A stretch of DNA of 64,000 nucleotides from Pseudoscleropodium purum (taxonomy: Eukaryota; Streptophyta; Bryopsida; Hypnales; Brachytheciaceae), in contig OZ017805.1 in assembly GCA_963969395.1 (NCBI GenBank), positions 2,046,001 through 2,110,000 on the forward strand. The letters are read 5' to 3'. Both the position numbers and the translations under genes were made by a program. The notes beneath the pieces were generated by a model, which saw only the letters and a list, made by a program, of their open reading frames with translations, did not search any database and had not been told where the DNA came from. Positions within the stretch are counted from its first letter, which is position 1; each line of letters begins with the position of its first letter. This document shows, piece after piece, positions 33,921 to 44,264 of the stretch.

Positions 33921-36669
33921 AAGGGACATCTGAGAAAGAGTACCTAGAAGAAGACCTGCATTACATTGGTTTCTACAGTTGCATTCAAACCTATAAGATG
34001 AAGTGATGGTACGGAAGCTTATGGAGGACCAATCTAGTAAGTAGGAGCAGATCATGAAGGCATAGCCATCGAAGTGGACATCTGGCATGTGGGGGATAGT
34101 CTACTGCCTTCCAAACACCAGAGAAGGATGGGCTTTCTAGATTGACAATTCACGAATGGTAAGTTTTCTAATCTGGTCAATCCTAAGGACGGATACACAG
34201 TTGCAAATTGTGAGAGCTTGAGAGAAAGGAAAGTATTAGAGTTCTTAGTTCCAATCTTGAATTCGGAAATACCTATGCAACTCATAATCACAATAGCAAA
34301 TACAATCTTTAGAGCACTATTTGGAGATAGGAAAGTCAATTGGGGGATAATCATCCGAGATGTAGTGGTCAGGATGGTTGGAACAGCAGGAAAGTGTAAA
34401 CCCTCCGAGCTCAACCCATTTCTCTTTCACCTCTATGAATCCCTTGATTTGCTCAAAGATATGAAGAGGTCAATATACAAAGTTGCTATAGTCATGCTTG
34501 AGTATGACATTAGTACTGAATTACAAGATGAAACTGGAAAGGAAAAGTCAAGAGATGATTTGCCATAACTAGAAGAGGAGAGAATAGCTTTCCGAGAGAA
34601 AGGAAAAGGAGTTGCTGAGGAATCAAAGGAAAAAGACCCTATTTAGGTTTTGGACCAAAAAAGTGATGCCTTGAGGAAGGTGATAGAGGAGTTGAACCAG
34701 ATCTGAGAGCACATCTCCATTGAGAGGGAGATAACCAATAAGGTTTGTGAACTGATGGAGAATGAAGAACCTTCATATCTCTACAAGAGAATGGAAATCC
34801 TTCTCCAAAATAGGGATGTGAGGAAGTTAGAGAAATGAGTTGAGGAATTAACGAGTAACGTGAAATCTCTTCAAAACAAATTGAAGTATGGGTTTGCAGA
34901 AGTAGCAAAAGAGAAGAGGCTTTCATCTGAGTCTGTAGAAATCCTTAACTAGATCCAAGACTTCATTGGGCATACAGGTGATGTGGTGAATAAAGCCAAG
35001 TTGTTTGAGGCTGGTGTTCACAAAAAAGGGTCATAGTTAGGTCCAAAACTTGTCTCAATGCCTATAGATTACAAAGAGAAGATGGAGAGGACGTTGGATG
35101 AGATGAGAGTGGTGATGAAGTGCGGTCCTAAACTGGAAACAAGAAAAGGATCTAGTTGATCGATAGGAGCAACTCCCTCCAAGACAATTTGACTTTCTTC
35201 GCTTGCCTCTAGGGACCAGAACAATAAGAGCTTAGATTCTACATTGCAATTCACTTGACCAAGTAGCCAAGTTGAATCTGAGACTGGAAAAGAGTCTATG
35301 CCTAGATTCTAGACAAAGAGCCATTCTTGATTAGTGGAGGAAAGCCTAAATACGCCAAAGGGCAAAGTTTTCAATCTTTCATCAAAGATGACAAGCACAA
35401 TGAAGAAAAAACAGACAATGAAGCAAACTAGGGAGCTAAGCTAACTGATCGAGCTTGGATTGGAAGACAAAAAGAAGTCTTCGAAGACAACTGAAAACAA
35501 AGGTAGCATGGATGAATCGAAAGAAGAATCGGAACCAGGATAGACTTCTCCACCACGCGGAAAGGTGAAAGAGAAGACTCTAGTTTTGATCAAGGAGAAG
35601 GCGACACGTGGCGACAAGGCCTCAACTAGTCGGAAGCAAACAACAAGAAGAGGGGTGTTAGTTATTTAGGGGTGGATGTTAGCTTGAAGCCTCGAGCATT
35701 CACATAATTACCTTTGTATTTTTTTTGTTAAGCAAGTCAATTTTGGTATTTCCACTTCATGGTGTTGAGCTCATCCTTTAACTTTGTATTGGTATGCCAA
35801 CAATGCTAGAACCATTGCTTAATGTAGGTAGCTGGGATTGTTGACTTAGGGAAGAAAGAGTAGCCCCCGGATTTTGTCTGGATCTAGTTCCGGGAGAGCA
35901 ATTAGATTGGTTGGGGAACTTGGTGTACTAGATAGGAAGCTTTGTCTAGATTGGTTACTTTGAGACTTTTGTGTAGGATAGCCACACTAAGATTAGATAT
36001 GTTCTATGAAAATCAAGATGCATGCTAGTTAACTCATGATGGGGTCCCATTACAATCGGAAGTAGGAATTAGCAACCAAACAAAGTTCGTATAGTTATCT
36101 GGTTATCCCTTCGTGCTTGAGGAACCTGGATTAGATAGATTTGTCGTTGTAGTAAGAGAGGATAGTACTCATAGTATGGGTTTCTTGCATGACCTACTAG
36201 TCTGAATTGATGATTGGAGTGGTTGTGAGAAAATACTTGCTTTCCGTGTTTATAGGTGTTGTTGTGTTCTAGTGGAACTTCAGCCAGTTAAATCTCTAGG
36301 AGGGTAGGATTTAATACATCCTTCTATAATTTAAATAGTATACCCCTTTGATATAAAGGCTAAACTTCTAATTGTTTATGAAATACCAAAACTGGAAGAG
36401 GTACAATGCTCGGACACTCCTTGGTTGTTGGGGAATGAGAAAATATCACATTTGAATGAGGAAATAGTTGGAATCAATCACTACATAACTCTAGACTTTC
36501 TAGTCTAAGATCTGGTAGGTTTGAGGTTTTGGCTTCCATATTCAGTTCCGAACATCTCTTTAGGAATTACAAACTACATCTCTTGGGAACGATACACGAG
36601 TCACTTTAGTGGTGCTTAAGGTATTTTTTAGCACTAACTAGAGAATTTGTGCTTCTTTGTGCTACGACA
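33915..36669 (+). mobile_element. Gene-carrying unit, copy F (5' boundary uncertain)
   Basis: It is related to the other units through its ORF, and ends GTGCTACGACA at 36669, matching the GCTGCGACA end of A. It is probably truncated at the 5' end, because only about 30-40 bp separate the GGCGA repeat block from ORF-like sequence, against about 460 bp in A. Its 3' half is repeated in inverted orientation by unit G. Confidence 0.6.
33940..35640 (+). pseudogene. Decayed ORF of unit F
   Basis: The best-kept part is 34218-34568 (FLVPILNSEIPMQLIITIAN, NPFLFHLYESLDLLKDMKRS). A charged coiled-coil-like region follows to about 35640, with stops. It is collinear with the unit A protein. Its closest relative here is unit G. 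Confidence 0.65.
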
Positions 36670-37320
36670 CTTCTTATTGGTGCTTAAAAGTAATTTAAAT
36701 ATCATTAAAGTGACTTGTGTATCGTTCCTAAGAGATTTAGCTTGTAGTTTCTAAGAAGATGTCTGGAATAGGATGTGGAAGTCAAATTAAACCTAAACAC
36801 ATCGGATCTATAACCAGAAAGTTTATACTTGATTTGTGACTTCTTCCAACTATTTTCTTATCCAAAAGTAATAAATCATTTTTCTTCACCAACTAGGAGG
36901 GAGTGTCCCGACACTATACCTTTTCCGGTCTTGATATGCAAGTTTAGTAACTAAGTGACCAATTCAAAAGTTTAGCCTCTGTATCAAAGGATTCGACTAT
37001 TGAAATTGAAGTAGGATGCGTTGAATCCTACCCTTCTAGGAATTAAAGTGACTAAAGTTCCACTAAAAGAAAACAACAATAAATGCAAAAACAAGATGCA
37101 AGTACTTTTTCAGAACTCATTCGGAGATCAATCTAAACTAATAAGTCATACAAGAAACCCCTACTATCTCCACTTACTACAATGACAAACCTATTCAATT
37201 CGGATTTGTTGGGCAGAGATTGGTAACTAGATAACTAGACAAATCCTATCCCATTGCTCATCCCTCCTTCCGATTGTAATGGAACCTCATCAATACGTTA
37301 ACTAGCATACATTTGGATAT
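35980..37320. repeat. Large imperfect inverted repeat formed by the 3' parts of F and G
   Basis: 35980-36650 and the reverse complement of about 36680-37320 align over most of their length (for example GCATGCTAGTTAACT at 36022 and its inverse near 37305; CGATACACGAGTCACTTTA near 36592 and its inverse near 36725). The centre is near 36670. Two related units lie tail to tail. Confidence 0.7.
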
Positions 37321-38342
37321 TGTCGCAGCACAGGGCAGGTCAATTCCCCATTATACTCACAAAAATCGCTCTAGAGTATAACTAAGTGACTCTAAAGATC
37401 GAACCCACGAGATCCTGTGAAGTATCTAGCTCTATTAAGCAGTTAAGCTAAGTCAGTATCCCAATCTTACTTTCCGGTCCTAGATCTAGAACCAGAAATA
37501 CCACCACACCGGATAACTACAGACTGGATTACTCCTTCTTCCGGTCCTACTTACTATCCGGTCCATACAATTACCCAAATCCCAGGATCTCACAACTTCC
37601 GATCCTGGAAATCCGTCTTGACCAATCCGGTCGGGATGGTCATCATGTATCCGTAATCCTATCCAGTTTAGTTTTGCCTTTGTTTCACCATCAGAGGGGT
37701 CGCCGCTTAATTTTGAGAGTGGTAGGCCCACCACTCCTTCCGTGACTTATAGTGGCTGAAGACCCACTATCCTACTTCCTAAACTCCTAAGCTAATCCGG
37801 ATCCGGTTTGGTCCTTCACAACAACCCAGATAGCAATCCGGGTTGTAGGTCACACAAAGACCCCACACTCGACCCTCTCACACTACAACGACCTTGATGC
37901 TACTTCCGATCCGTGTGAAGATAGGTGGTTACAAGTGCACCCGTCCGTTCCAACATCAACTAAAGTTCTTCCGTTACCCATACGGGTGGTGAGACCTCAC
38001 AGGAGATCGGACACTCGACCGGATTTCCCACCCGGGAGTTCTAGCGCAGCTAAGGAATCCCTCCCTACCCGCCTAGCCTAACAACGGCTTTCTCACCCGG
38101 AATCTCAAACTCTAGACGTGCTGAGGAACTAAGTTCACTCCCAACTCTTCCATACCTACTCACATGCACCTTGGATCAGAAAAGAAACACCAAGGGGAGA
38201 AATCACTCGCAAACCAACTCGTACTATCCTAACTCCACATCATACAATCCTGTCGCGTTGGAGAGAGACACACAATGAAGAGAATAGAAAAGTACAAGAA
38301 GTTTGCAAAATGAACAACTCCCAGTTCCCATCTCAGGAACCG

Positions 38343-38351
38343 ATTTATATA
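38343..38351 (-). promoter_or_regulatory. TATA box P2, unit B
   Basis: ATTTATATA in plus reading; the equivalent of 15604-15612 in unit A. Confidence 0.45.
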
Positions 38352-38502
38352 CAAAGGGTAAAAACCCTAAAAGCACAAAAAGGAGCGGAAAACCCGTAGG
38401 GGTCCGCCGCCATCCTAATCTAACTTCCGGCTAACCTAATACTGTTGAGCCGGATCCGGATCCGGATCCGCTCCTACTCCTAACTGAAATCCAAAATCCT
38501 AT

Positions 38503-40161
38503 CTACCCTACAACTCTACATCCTATTGTCGGGCTTCCGATCTCCGGGACTAGCTCCTCGAAGACTTCACTCAAATTCCGGACCCGTTCCCCCTCCATAG
38601 GATTCGATCCGGGTGGAGACTCCAGGTCGATGGTGATATCCGGTCTTGTGCCCGGAGTCCCAGTCCGTGCAGACCTCTTGGACTCAGGAGTCCAATCCTT
38701 CCTATCCTTCTGAATGGTTGCGTCCGGAAAGAGAGCCGGTAGAGAGATGTCCGAAAGATGAATACCTTTGTCGCACGTCGCTCCAGTCAGCTTCCGGCTG
38801 CTCTCCTCGATCCGGTCCGCAGCCTTCCGCCCCTCCACCATTGTCGTCTCCACCTGCTCAGCGAAGTCCGCGAGAATCCGGACCATCCGGGAACCGGATA
38901 GTTTCTTCTCTTCGTGGATCTTCTCGTCGAAGAGCTTCGCTTTGGCCGCGGCCGTTCCGGTCTCTCCCAGGACCGCCTTGATCTGCTCGGCTATCTTCCG
39001 AGTCTCTTCCGCCATCTCCCGGGCGGCCGTCACGTCTTCCTGATAGGCAAAAAGAGTTGCCTTCAGTTTATCTACCTCCTCCTGCAACCGGCGGATCTCT
39101 GCTTCCTGCTTCCGGGTCTCTTCCGGATTGGTGATGCACTCCGCCACCTGTTCCGCCAACTTGCTGTCCGGTGGCGCACCTACCAACTTGCGGATCGCCG
39201 CAAGCGTCCTGTGCTTGACCTCCCAATCCGCCCTGATGTTGCAAAGGACGTTGATAAGACCGTTGAACGGATCTTGCATTTCCGGGTCTCCCCCGGAAAT
39301 GGTCTTCTCGGCTTCCGGTTTCTCTTCCGGGGCCGGTCTGTCTTGACCGGGAGGCGTCCCGCGCTTGTGTGGAGGCGTCAACTTCTGTCGCTTGATGGGC
39401 GGCATCGGCTCCTCCTCTTCCTCGCTCGACTCCCGTTCTGACCCGGAATCCGATTCGGCCTCATCATCCGTTTCCGACTCCCCATACTTCAGGAGGACTT
39501 CCTGAGTCTTCCACACCTTCTCCTCCGTGTCGGTGAGGACTTGGTGTTCCCGATAGAGGTGGAAGAGGTAAGGGCACACTGGAGTGGCCCTTTTCTTCCC
39601 AACCCTACTAACCAGCTGGGCCACGAGATCGGAAATGATCCGTGCCCAGTCCACTTTCCGGGTACCACTGAGGGCACCGAAAATGGTGTTGCCGAGGGTG
39701 ATCGTCACCCTGGTCGGCTTTTCCGGGTGAAGAACCGGAACCAGGAATTGCAGGAGCCGACGGTGTCGGTCATCCACGCAATCCTCGACCGCGTATCCGT
39801 CCTTCGGGTTGACGGCTCCCTGGAACTTCCCTCGGACAAACTCATCCTTCCGGTTCGCCATCCCTAAACCTCCTGCCCGGAAACCGTAAACCGCTCTCTA
39901 CATTCCCTCGTTCCAGCGGACGGGAGTTCCTCTCACGGTGTTGTCAAACTAGTTGGACAGCTTTCCGAGGAGCTCCTTGACCATTCTCTCCTCCCTAAAA
40001 CCCCAGGGTTTCTCTGCAAACCCTAGGCAACCCATGGAGTTGAGATCCTCCATGAGTTGAGACTTTTCCGGCTCTGTGGAGGGAATAACCGGAATGACTT
40101 TCCGGAGCTTCACCTCGCCTCCAGAGGGACTCGCTTGTCTCGACCTACGTAGCGGCGGCAT
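38503..40161 (-). pseudogene. ORF of unit B, two in-frame TAG codons
   Basis: It starts MPPLRRSRQ at 40161 and ends at the same residue as A (…GCRVVG), with no frameshift. TAG at 39949-39951 replaces CAG of A (LLGKLSN*FDNTV), and TAG at 39898-39900 replaces TGG of A (EGM*RAVYG). Both are single transitions against the intact copy, so here the ancestral codons are known directly. The remaining 452 codons from 39861 are open and retain the acidic and coiled-coil regions. Confidence 0.85.
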
Positions 40162-40336
40162 TCCCTCTCCAATCTACCTCACTCTCTCCTAGCCGCATGT
40201 CCCGTTCCTCACGTTCTCTCTCCGATCTCAACCGGAATCAAAACGAACAGAACACAAACGCACAAACTCCAAAAACTCAACCGCGCACGCTCAAGGTCGA
40301 GTTTCTAAAAGGGGGTGCAACAGTGAAAGCTCCTCC

Positions 40337-40345
40337 TTTTATAGT
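40337..40345 (-). promoter_or_regulatory. TATA box P1, unit B
   Basis: TTTTATAGT in plus reading, the counterpart of 13604-13610 in unit A, before the ORF start at 40161. Confidence 0.55.
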
Positions 40346-40365
40346 CCCTGGACCCTTTCCGGTTT

Positions 40366-40436
40366 GTCATCATGAATCCGGTTTACCATCATAATCCGGT
40401 TCATCATCATAATCCGGTTCATCATCATAATCCAGT
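40366..40436 (-). repeat. Tandem repeats upstream of the unit B promoter
   Basis: About four copies of an 18-21 bp repeat containing CATCATAATCCGGTT; unit A has about three more divergent copies. Confidence 0.65.
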
Positions 40437-40879
40437 CCTAGACCTAATCCGTGTTGCATTCCATTTCCGTCGTTAGTTACTCCCGACCGGATTAGATCCA
40501 AGAGGCCCACTACTTCACATTCCGTGCTAATTTTGAGTTTTCCTTCTCCACCTTATCGGATCCGGTTCCCTAATGACTAGTTTCCGTTCCTATTTTGGTG
40601 TATACTAAGAAAATCAAAATTTTAGGCTGCGACAGATATCCACAGATTGTACCCAATCTCAAAGCGGCTATTCCATACAGAAGTTTTCAAGTTACAAGTA
40701 AGACCAAGGCTTCACATCTAGTACACACGATTTTCTAACCAACTCAATTCAACATCCGGAATCAGATCCAGATAAAATCCGGCGACCACTCTTCTTTTCT
40801 AATTCAACAAACCCAGCTACCTACACTAAACAATGATTCTAGCATTGTCGGCATAACAACATTGAGCTAAGGGATTAAC

Positions 40880-42020
40880 TCAACACCATGAAGTGGGAAT
40901 CTGTAAATTAATTTGCTAAATGAAGGAAAAACAAGAGTATGAAAATCTCATTGCCTCCTTAGTCTTCTGCTTTAACTTTTCTTAGAGAGTTTTCACGTGA
41001 TCAGACAACTCCCCTACTCTATCCTCTAACTTCCTCACATTCTTGTCTTAGAGAAGATTCTCTACTTTCTTGTATAGGTCTAATAAGTTGATATTACCCA
41101 TTAGCTCACACACCTTTCAAATCACCTCCTTCTCAATGGAAATGTGATTCCAAATTCCCTTTAGTTCTTCTATAACGTTCCCAAAGGTATCGCTTTTCTG
41201 GTCAAGCATCCAAAACAAGTCCTTCTCTTCTATCCTTTCAACAACTTCCTTTCCTTTTTCTCAGGAAGCTATTTTCTCTTTTTCCAGTTTTGAGGACCCC
41301 TCTCTTGATTCCTCTTTGACCACTTTAGTTTTTGGTTTTGGACTAATATTATATTGAAGCATAACTATAGCAACCTTGTAAGTTGACCTCTCTTTATCTC
41401 TCAACAAATCTAAGAACTCATAAAGATGGAAGAGAAAAGGGTTGAGGCTGGAAGGTTTGGATTTCTAGGCCATTGAACACATCTTTGCTACTACATCGTG
41501 GATTATTATCCCCAAGTTGACCTTCCTATCTTCTGGTAGTGCTCCAAAAATTGTATTGGTTAGAGTGAACGTGATCTGGATAGGTCTTTCTAGATTTAGG
41601 ATCGAGTCCAGAAACTCTAACACCCTCCTAAACCTCAAGTTCTTGCAATCCATGATTGCATATCTATCCTTATGATTCACAAGAATAGAGAACTTATCAT
41701 TTTTATACTTGTTTGTTCATGAAGCCTATCCTTCTCCCTCGTTGGGAAGGCAATATATTGTCTCATGTAGCTCGGATGTCCATTGAGATGGCTAGGCTCT
41801 CACCTTTTGCTCCCACTTGTTGAAGTGATTTGATATACACTCTTGCACCATCCCCTTGTCTCTTAGGTTCCATAGCAGCTACAAATACCCTTGGTAGTCA
41901 ATGTAGCGTAGATCCTCCTCCAAGTGCACCTTCTTACTCTTGCTCCTTGGCATGCTAGGAACTACTGATTAGAGGTTAACCGAATGCGGGTCTTCTTCAA
42001 TTTTTGCCTTCACCATCGCT
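40880..42020 (-). pseudogene. Decayed ORF of unit G
   Basis: Minus-strand reading gives DRYAIMDCKNLRFRRVLEFL, then a match to the conserved block (NLERPIQITFTLTNTIFGAL) and NPFLFHLYEFLDLL, in the order of the unit A protein. The N-terminal part reaches about 42014 and has several stops. A Lys/Glu-rich coiled-coil-like tail runs to about 40900. Confidence 0.65.
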
Positions 42021-42499
42021 TCTAGTGCACTCAAAGCTAAATCTCAACAAACCAATCCCTCAAGTCTAGAAAAACACTTAGAAACCTAAGGATACTTGCT
42101 CAAAAGACAGCTTGCCTCCTTATCCACACGTTAGGAACCAAAATCTTAGAACTCTTAGAACTCCTTCACTAAAGCAAAAACACAATTGAGCAACTCCTCA
42201 AACTCAAGAGGATTTGGAAAGCAAATGAAGCAAATAAGAAAAAAGCCTCCATTTAGTTCTCCTTGTTCTGGTTCCATAGTCGTTGAATTTCGTTGACCGT
42301 TACGTTGACCATTACGTATTTCCAATGGATTTCCTATCTATTTAACATTCCCTTTTTGCTCCCAATTGCGTTTGTTATCTTCCGTCTTGTTTTCGATTCC
42401 ATTTCTGATACCGCCAAAAGTCTTAAAAATACTTTGGAATAACTATCCATGGTTCCAGTTTTTGGTTAGAAAGAAAAATTTTAGTTTTCCTCCTTAACC

Positions 42500-43010
42500 A
42501 TTTTATTTCAATCAAGATACCCTAGGTTTTGTTAATCCATAGCTCTAATAATTTTTCTATTTTTAACCCATAGAATCAAAAAAATATACTAAGAATGGAT
42601 TCCTTACTTCAAATTCTATTTGAAATAACAAAAATCTAGGTTTCTAGGTTCCCACAAGTGGACGGCACGCCCATTCCATTGCGACCGTCAAATTGTGAGG
42701 ACGATGATCTAGGGTTTCGCAGCCCGCCAGTTCAAGCGGACGGATGCGGTCCAACCATTAGATGAGGTAGACACCTTGTCCACTTCTTATAAGAAGGGCG
42801 AATGGGCCATCCACCTCAATTTTACCTTGCCCCTTGTTAACTCAAGTGTGGAGCAGAGAGGTTGATGATTTATCCTCCATTGGCTCCTTTCCTAGGGAAG
42901 GCAAGAGTGATATATTAGAGGCCCCTTATTGACAAGGCTTTTGTAGGGTTGCACGTGGAATTGAAATTAGAGATTTTTGGTGATTAATAATTAAATTTTA
43001 CAGAATTTCT
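42500..43010. other. Spacer, nothing firm
   Basis: A GC-richer patch (42650-42800) contains GCGGACGGATGCGGT-like sequence recalling the hAT MITE interior, but no matching ends were found. Confidence 0.3.
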
Positions 43011-43775
43011 TTGATATTGGTACATCACAATGATAGAGGAGAAGAAGGCTACAAAGGTTCAAAAGGTGAAGATGCAACTGGGCTGTCAAGCTTGGAGTTA
43101 GCTCTAGAAAGTCTCTATGAGGTGTGCAAAAAGTTGATGATTGAGTACATCATTCATTTTTATGAGTTGGAGACAACTTTGTCTTTAGACAATAAATACA
43201 TCAAGTACTAAGAGAAGTGCATGCCAAAATTCAAGGCAAACATGAAGCGAAAGATGTTGGATGCATTGAATATCCTGAAATGGAAGGAAGATACGAAAAA
43301 GAGATACTTCAACAAATACTTGGACGACAAGGCTGACAATGCATTGTGGAATATCAAAGTCATTTTGGAAAAATATAGTAAGGAATATCGAGAAAATAAT
43401 GAAGCATTTCAAGAAGTCATTCTCAAGGTAAACTTGTTCAAGGGTTGGTGTACTCTATTTTCTAAAAAGCACAATAGGATCAAGTTGATCTCTTGGTAGA
43501 AAAGCAATGATGGAGTCGCTAAATTGGATAGGAACATATGCCATCTCATAGTACTTTCAGATATGACACATGTAATTCTCGTAGATGATAGGATGATGAG
43601 AGGCAAATATGCAACGATTTGGAAGGTTCATATTGAAGGATGTCCTGGGATACTTTTTTATTGGGAGATTCGGCAAAGAAACTCATTCACTATCGCATTC
43701 AACCTGAATATGCAAAGTTGGAACATCAAAATGAGTCAATGGCTGAACGTCATATTCAATAAAATGGGAGGGTAG
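43011..43775 (+). pseudogene. Second protein-kinase-like relic, N-terminal part
   Basis: One frame is kept with two internal stops (TAA at about 43209, TAG at about 43497), each one transition from CAA or CAG. A helical region is followed by DDRMMRGKYATIWKVHIEGC, which looks like a glycine-loop region of a kinase N-lobe and occupies the same place as the N-lobe of the 24600-26090 relic. No catalytic loop is present; the copy ends at 43775. Confidence 0.45.
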
Positions 43776-44264
43776 GGCACTTCCAAAATAAACTTTGGCT
43801 AAATAAGTGAATCAAAATGGGCTCAAATGAAGCTCAATAATCTCATATTTTATTAGTTAATTATCAATTTCCATTAAAATGAGAGTCTTGCAAATAATAC
43901 ATGTCCTTTAATAAATATAAAATTGTTTCAAATCAAAAACTTCTTTCACAATAAAACAAAATAAACAAGAAATATAACATGAGATACAAAAGGACGGTAT
44001 ATGTATAATGGTTTCAATTGCTAATACAATATAAAAACCTGTATTTCTTATAAGAGAACTATAAAATAATGTAATCTTACATACAGAAACCAGCACTTGA
44101 ACATTTGTAAATATAAACGTCTACATTTACAAGTATGAAAGAACATAGTATTCTACTTCTCTCACCGTCATTTGAAGGCATATTGCTCATTTATTAAAAT
44201 CAACTAGCATTGTATGAGATAGATTTAACAATGCAAGAAAAAACTTATAAAACTACCGTTGCAA
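43776..44264. other. AT-rich spacer, 3' of the minus-strand DUF7869-like gene
   Basis: It should hold the 3' UTR and possibly the left end of the proposed large element. No terminal inverted repeat could be identified. Confidence 0.35.

Larger units (their letters stand above)
37321..40634 (-). mobile_element. Gene-carrying TG..CA unit, copy B
   Basis: In plus reading it starts TGTCGCAGC at 37321 and ends GCTGCGACA at 40634, with 5-bp duplications GATAT (37316-37320 and 40635-40639). It is 3314 bp, against 3304 bp for A, and is collinear and very similar to A throughout, including both TATA boxes. Different duplications in A and B show two separate integration events. Confidence 0.85.
36670..42500 (-). 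mobile_element. Gene-carrying unit, copy G, split by unit B (outer ends uncertain)
   Basis: Minus-strand unit related to F. Its 3' part is about 36670-37320 and its ORF part 40635-42020; unit B sits between, flanked by GATAT. The 5' end is not certain and is placed near 42500 from the usual distance between the ORF and the tip. Confidence 0.55.

Noticed and set aside
38914..39441. Plus-strand 175-codon ORF in unit B and its counterpart in unit A
   Set aside because: Antisense shadow of the acidic and coiled-coil coding region; Leu/Arg/Ser-rich low-complexity translation.
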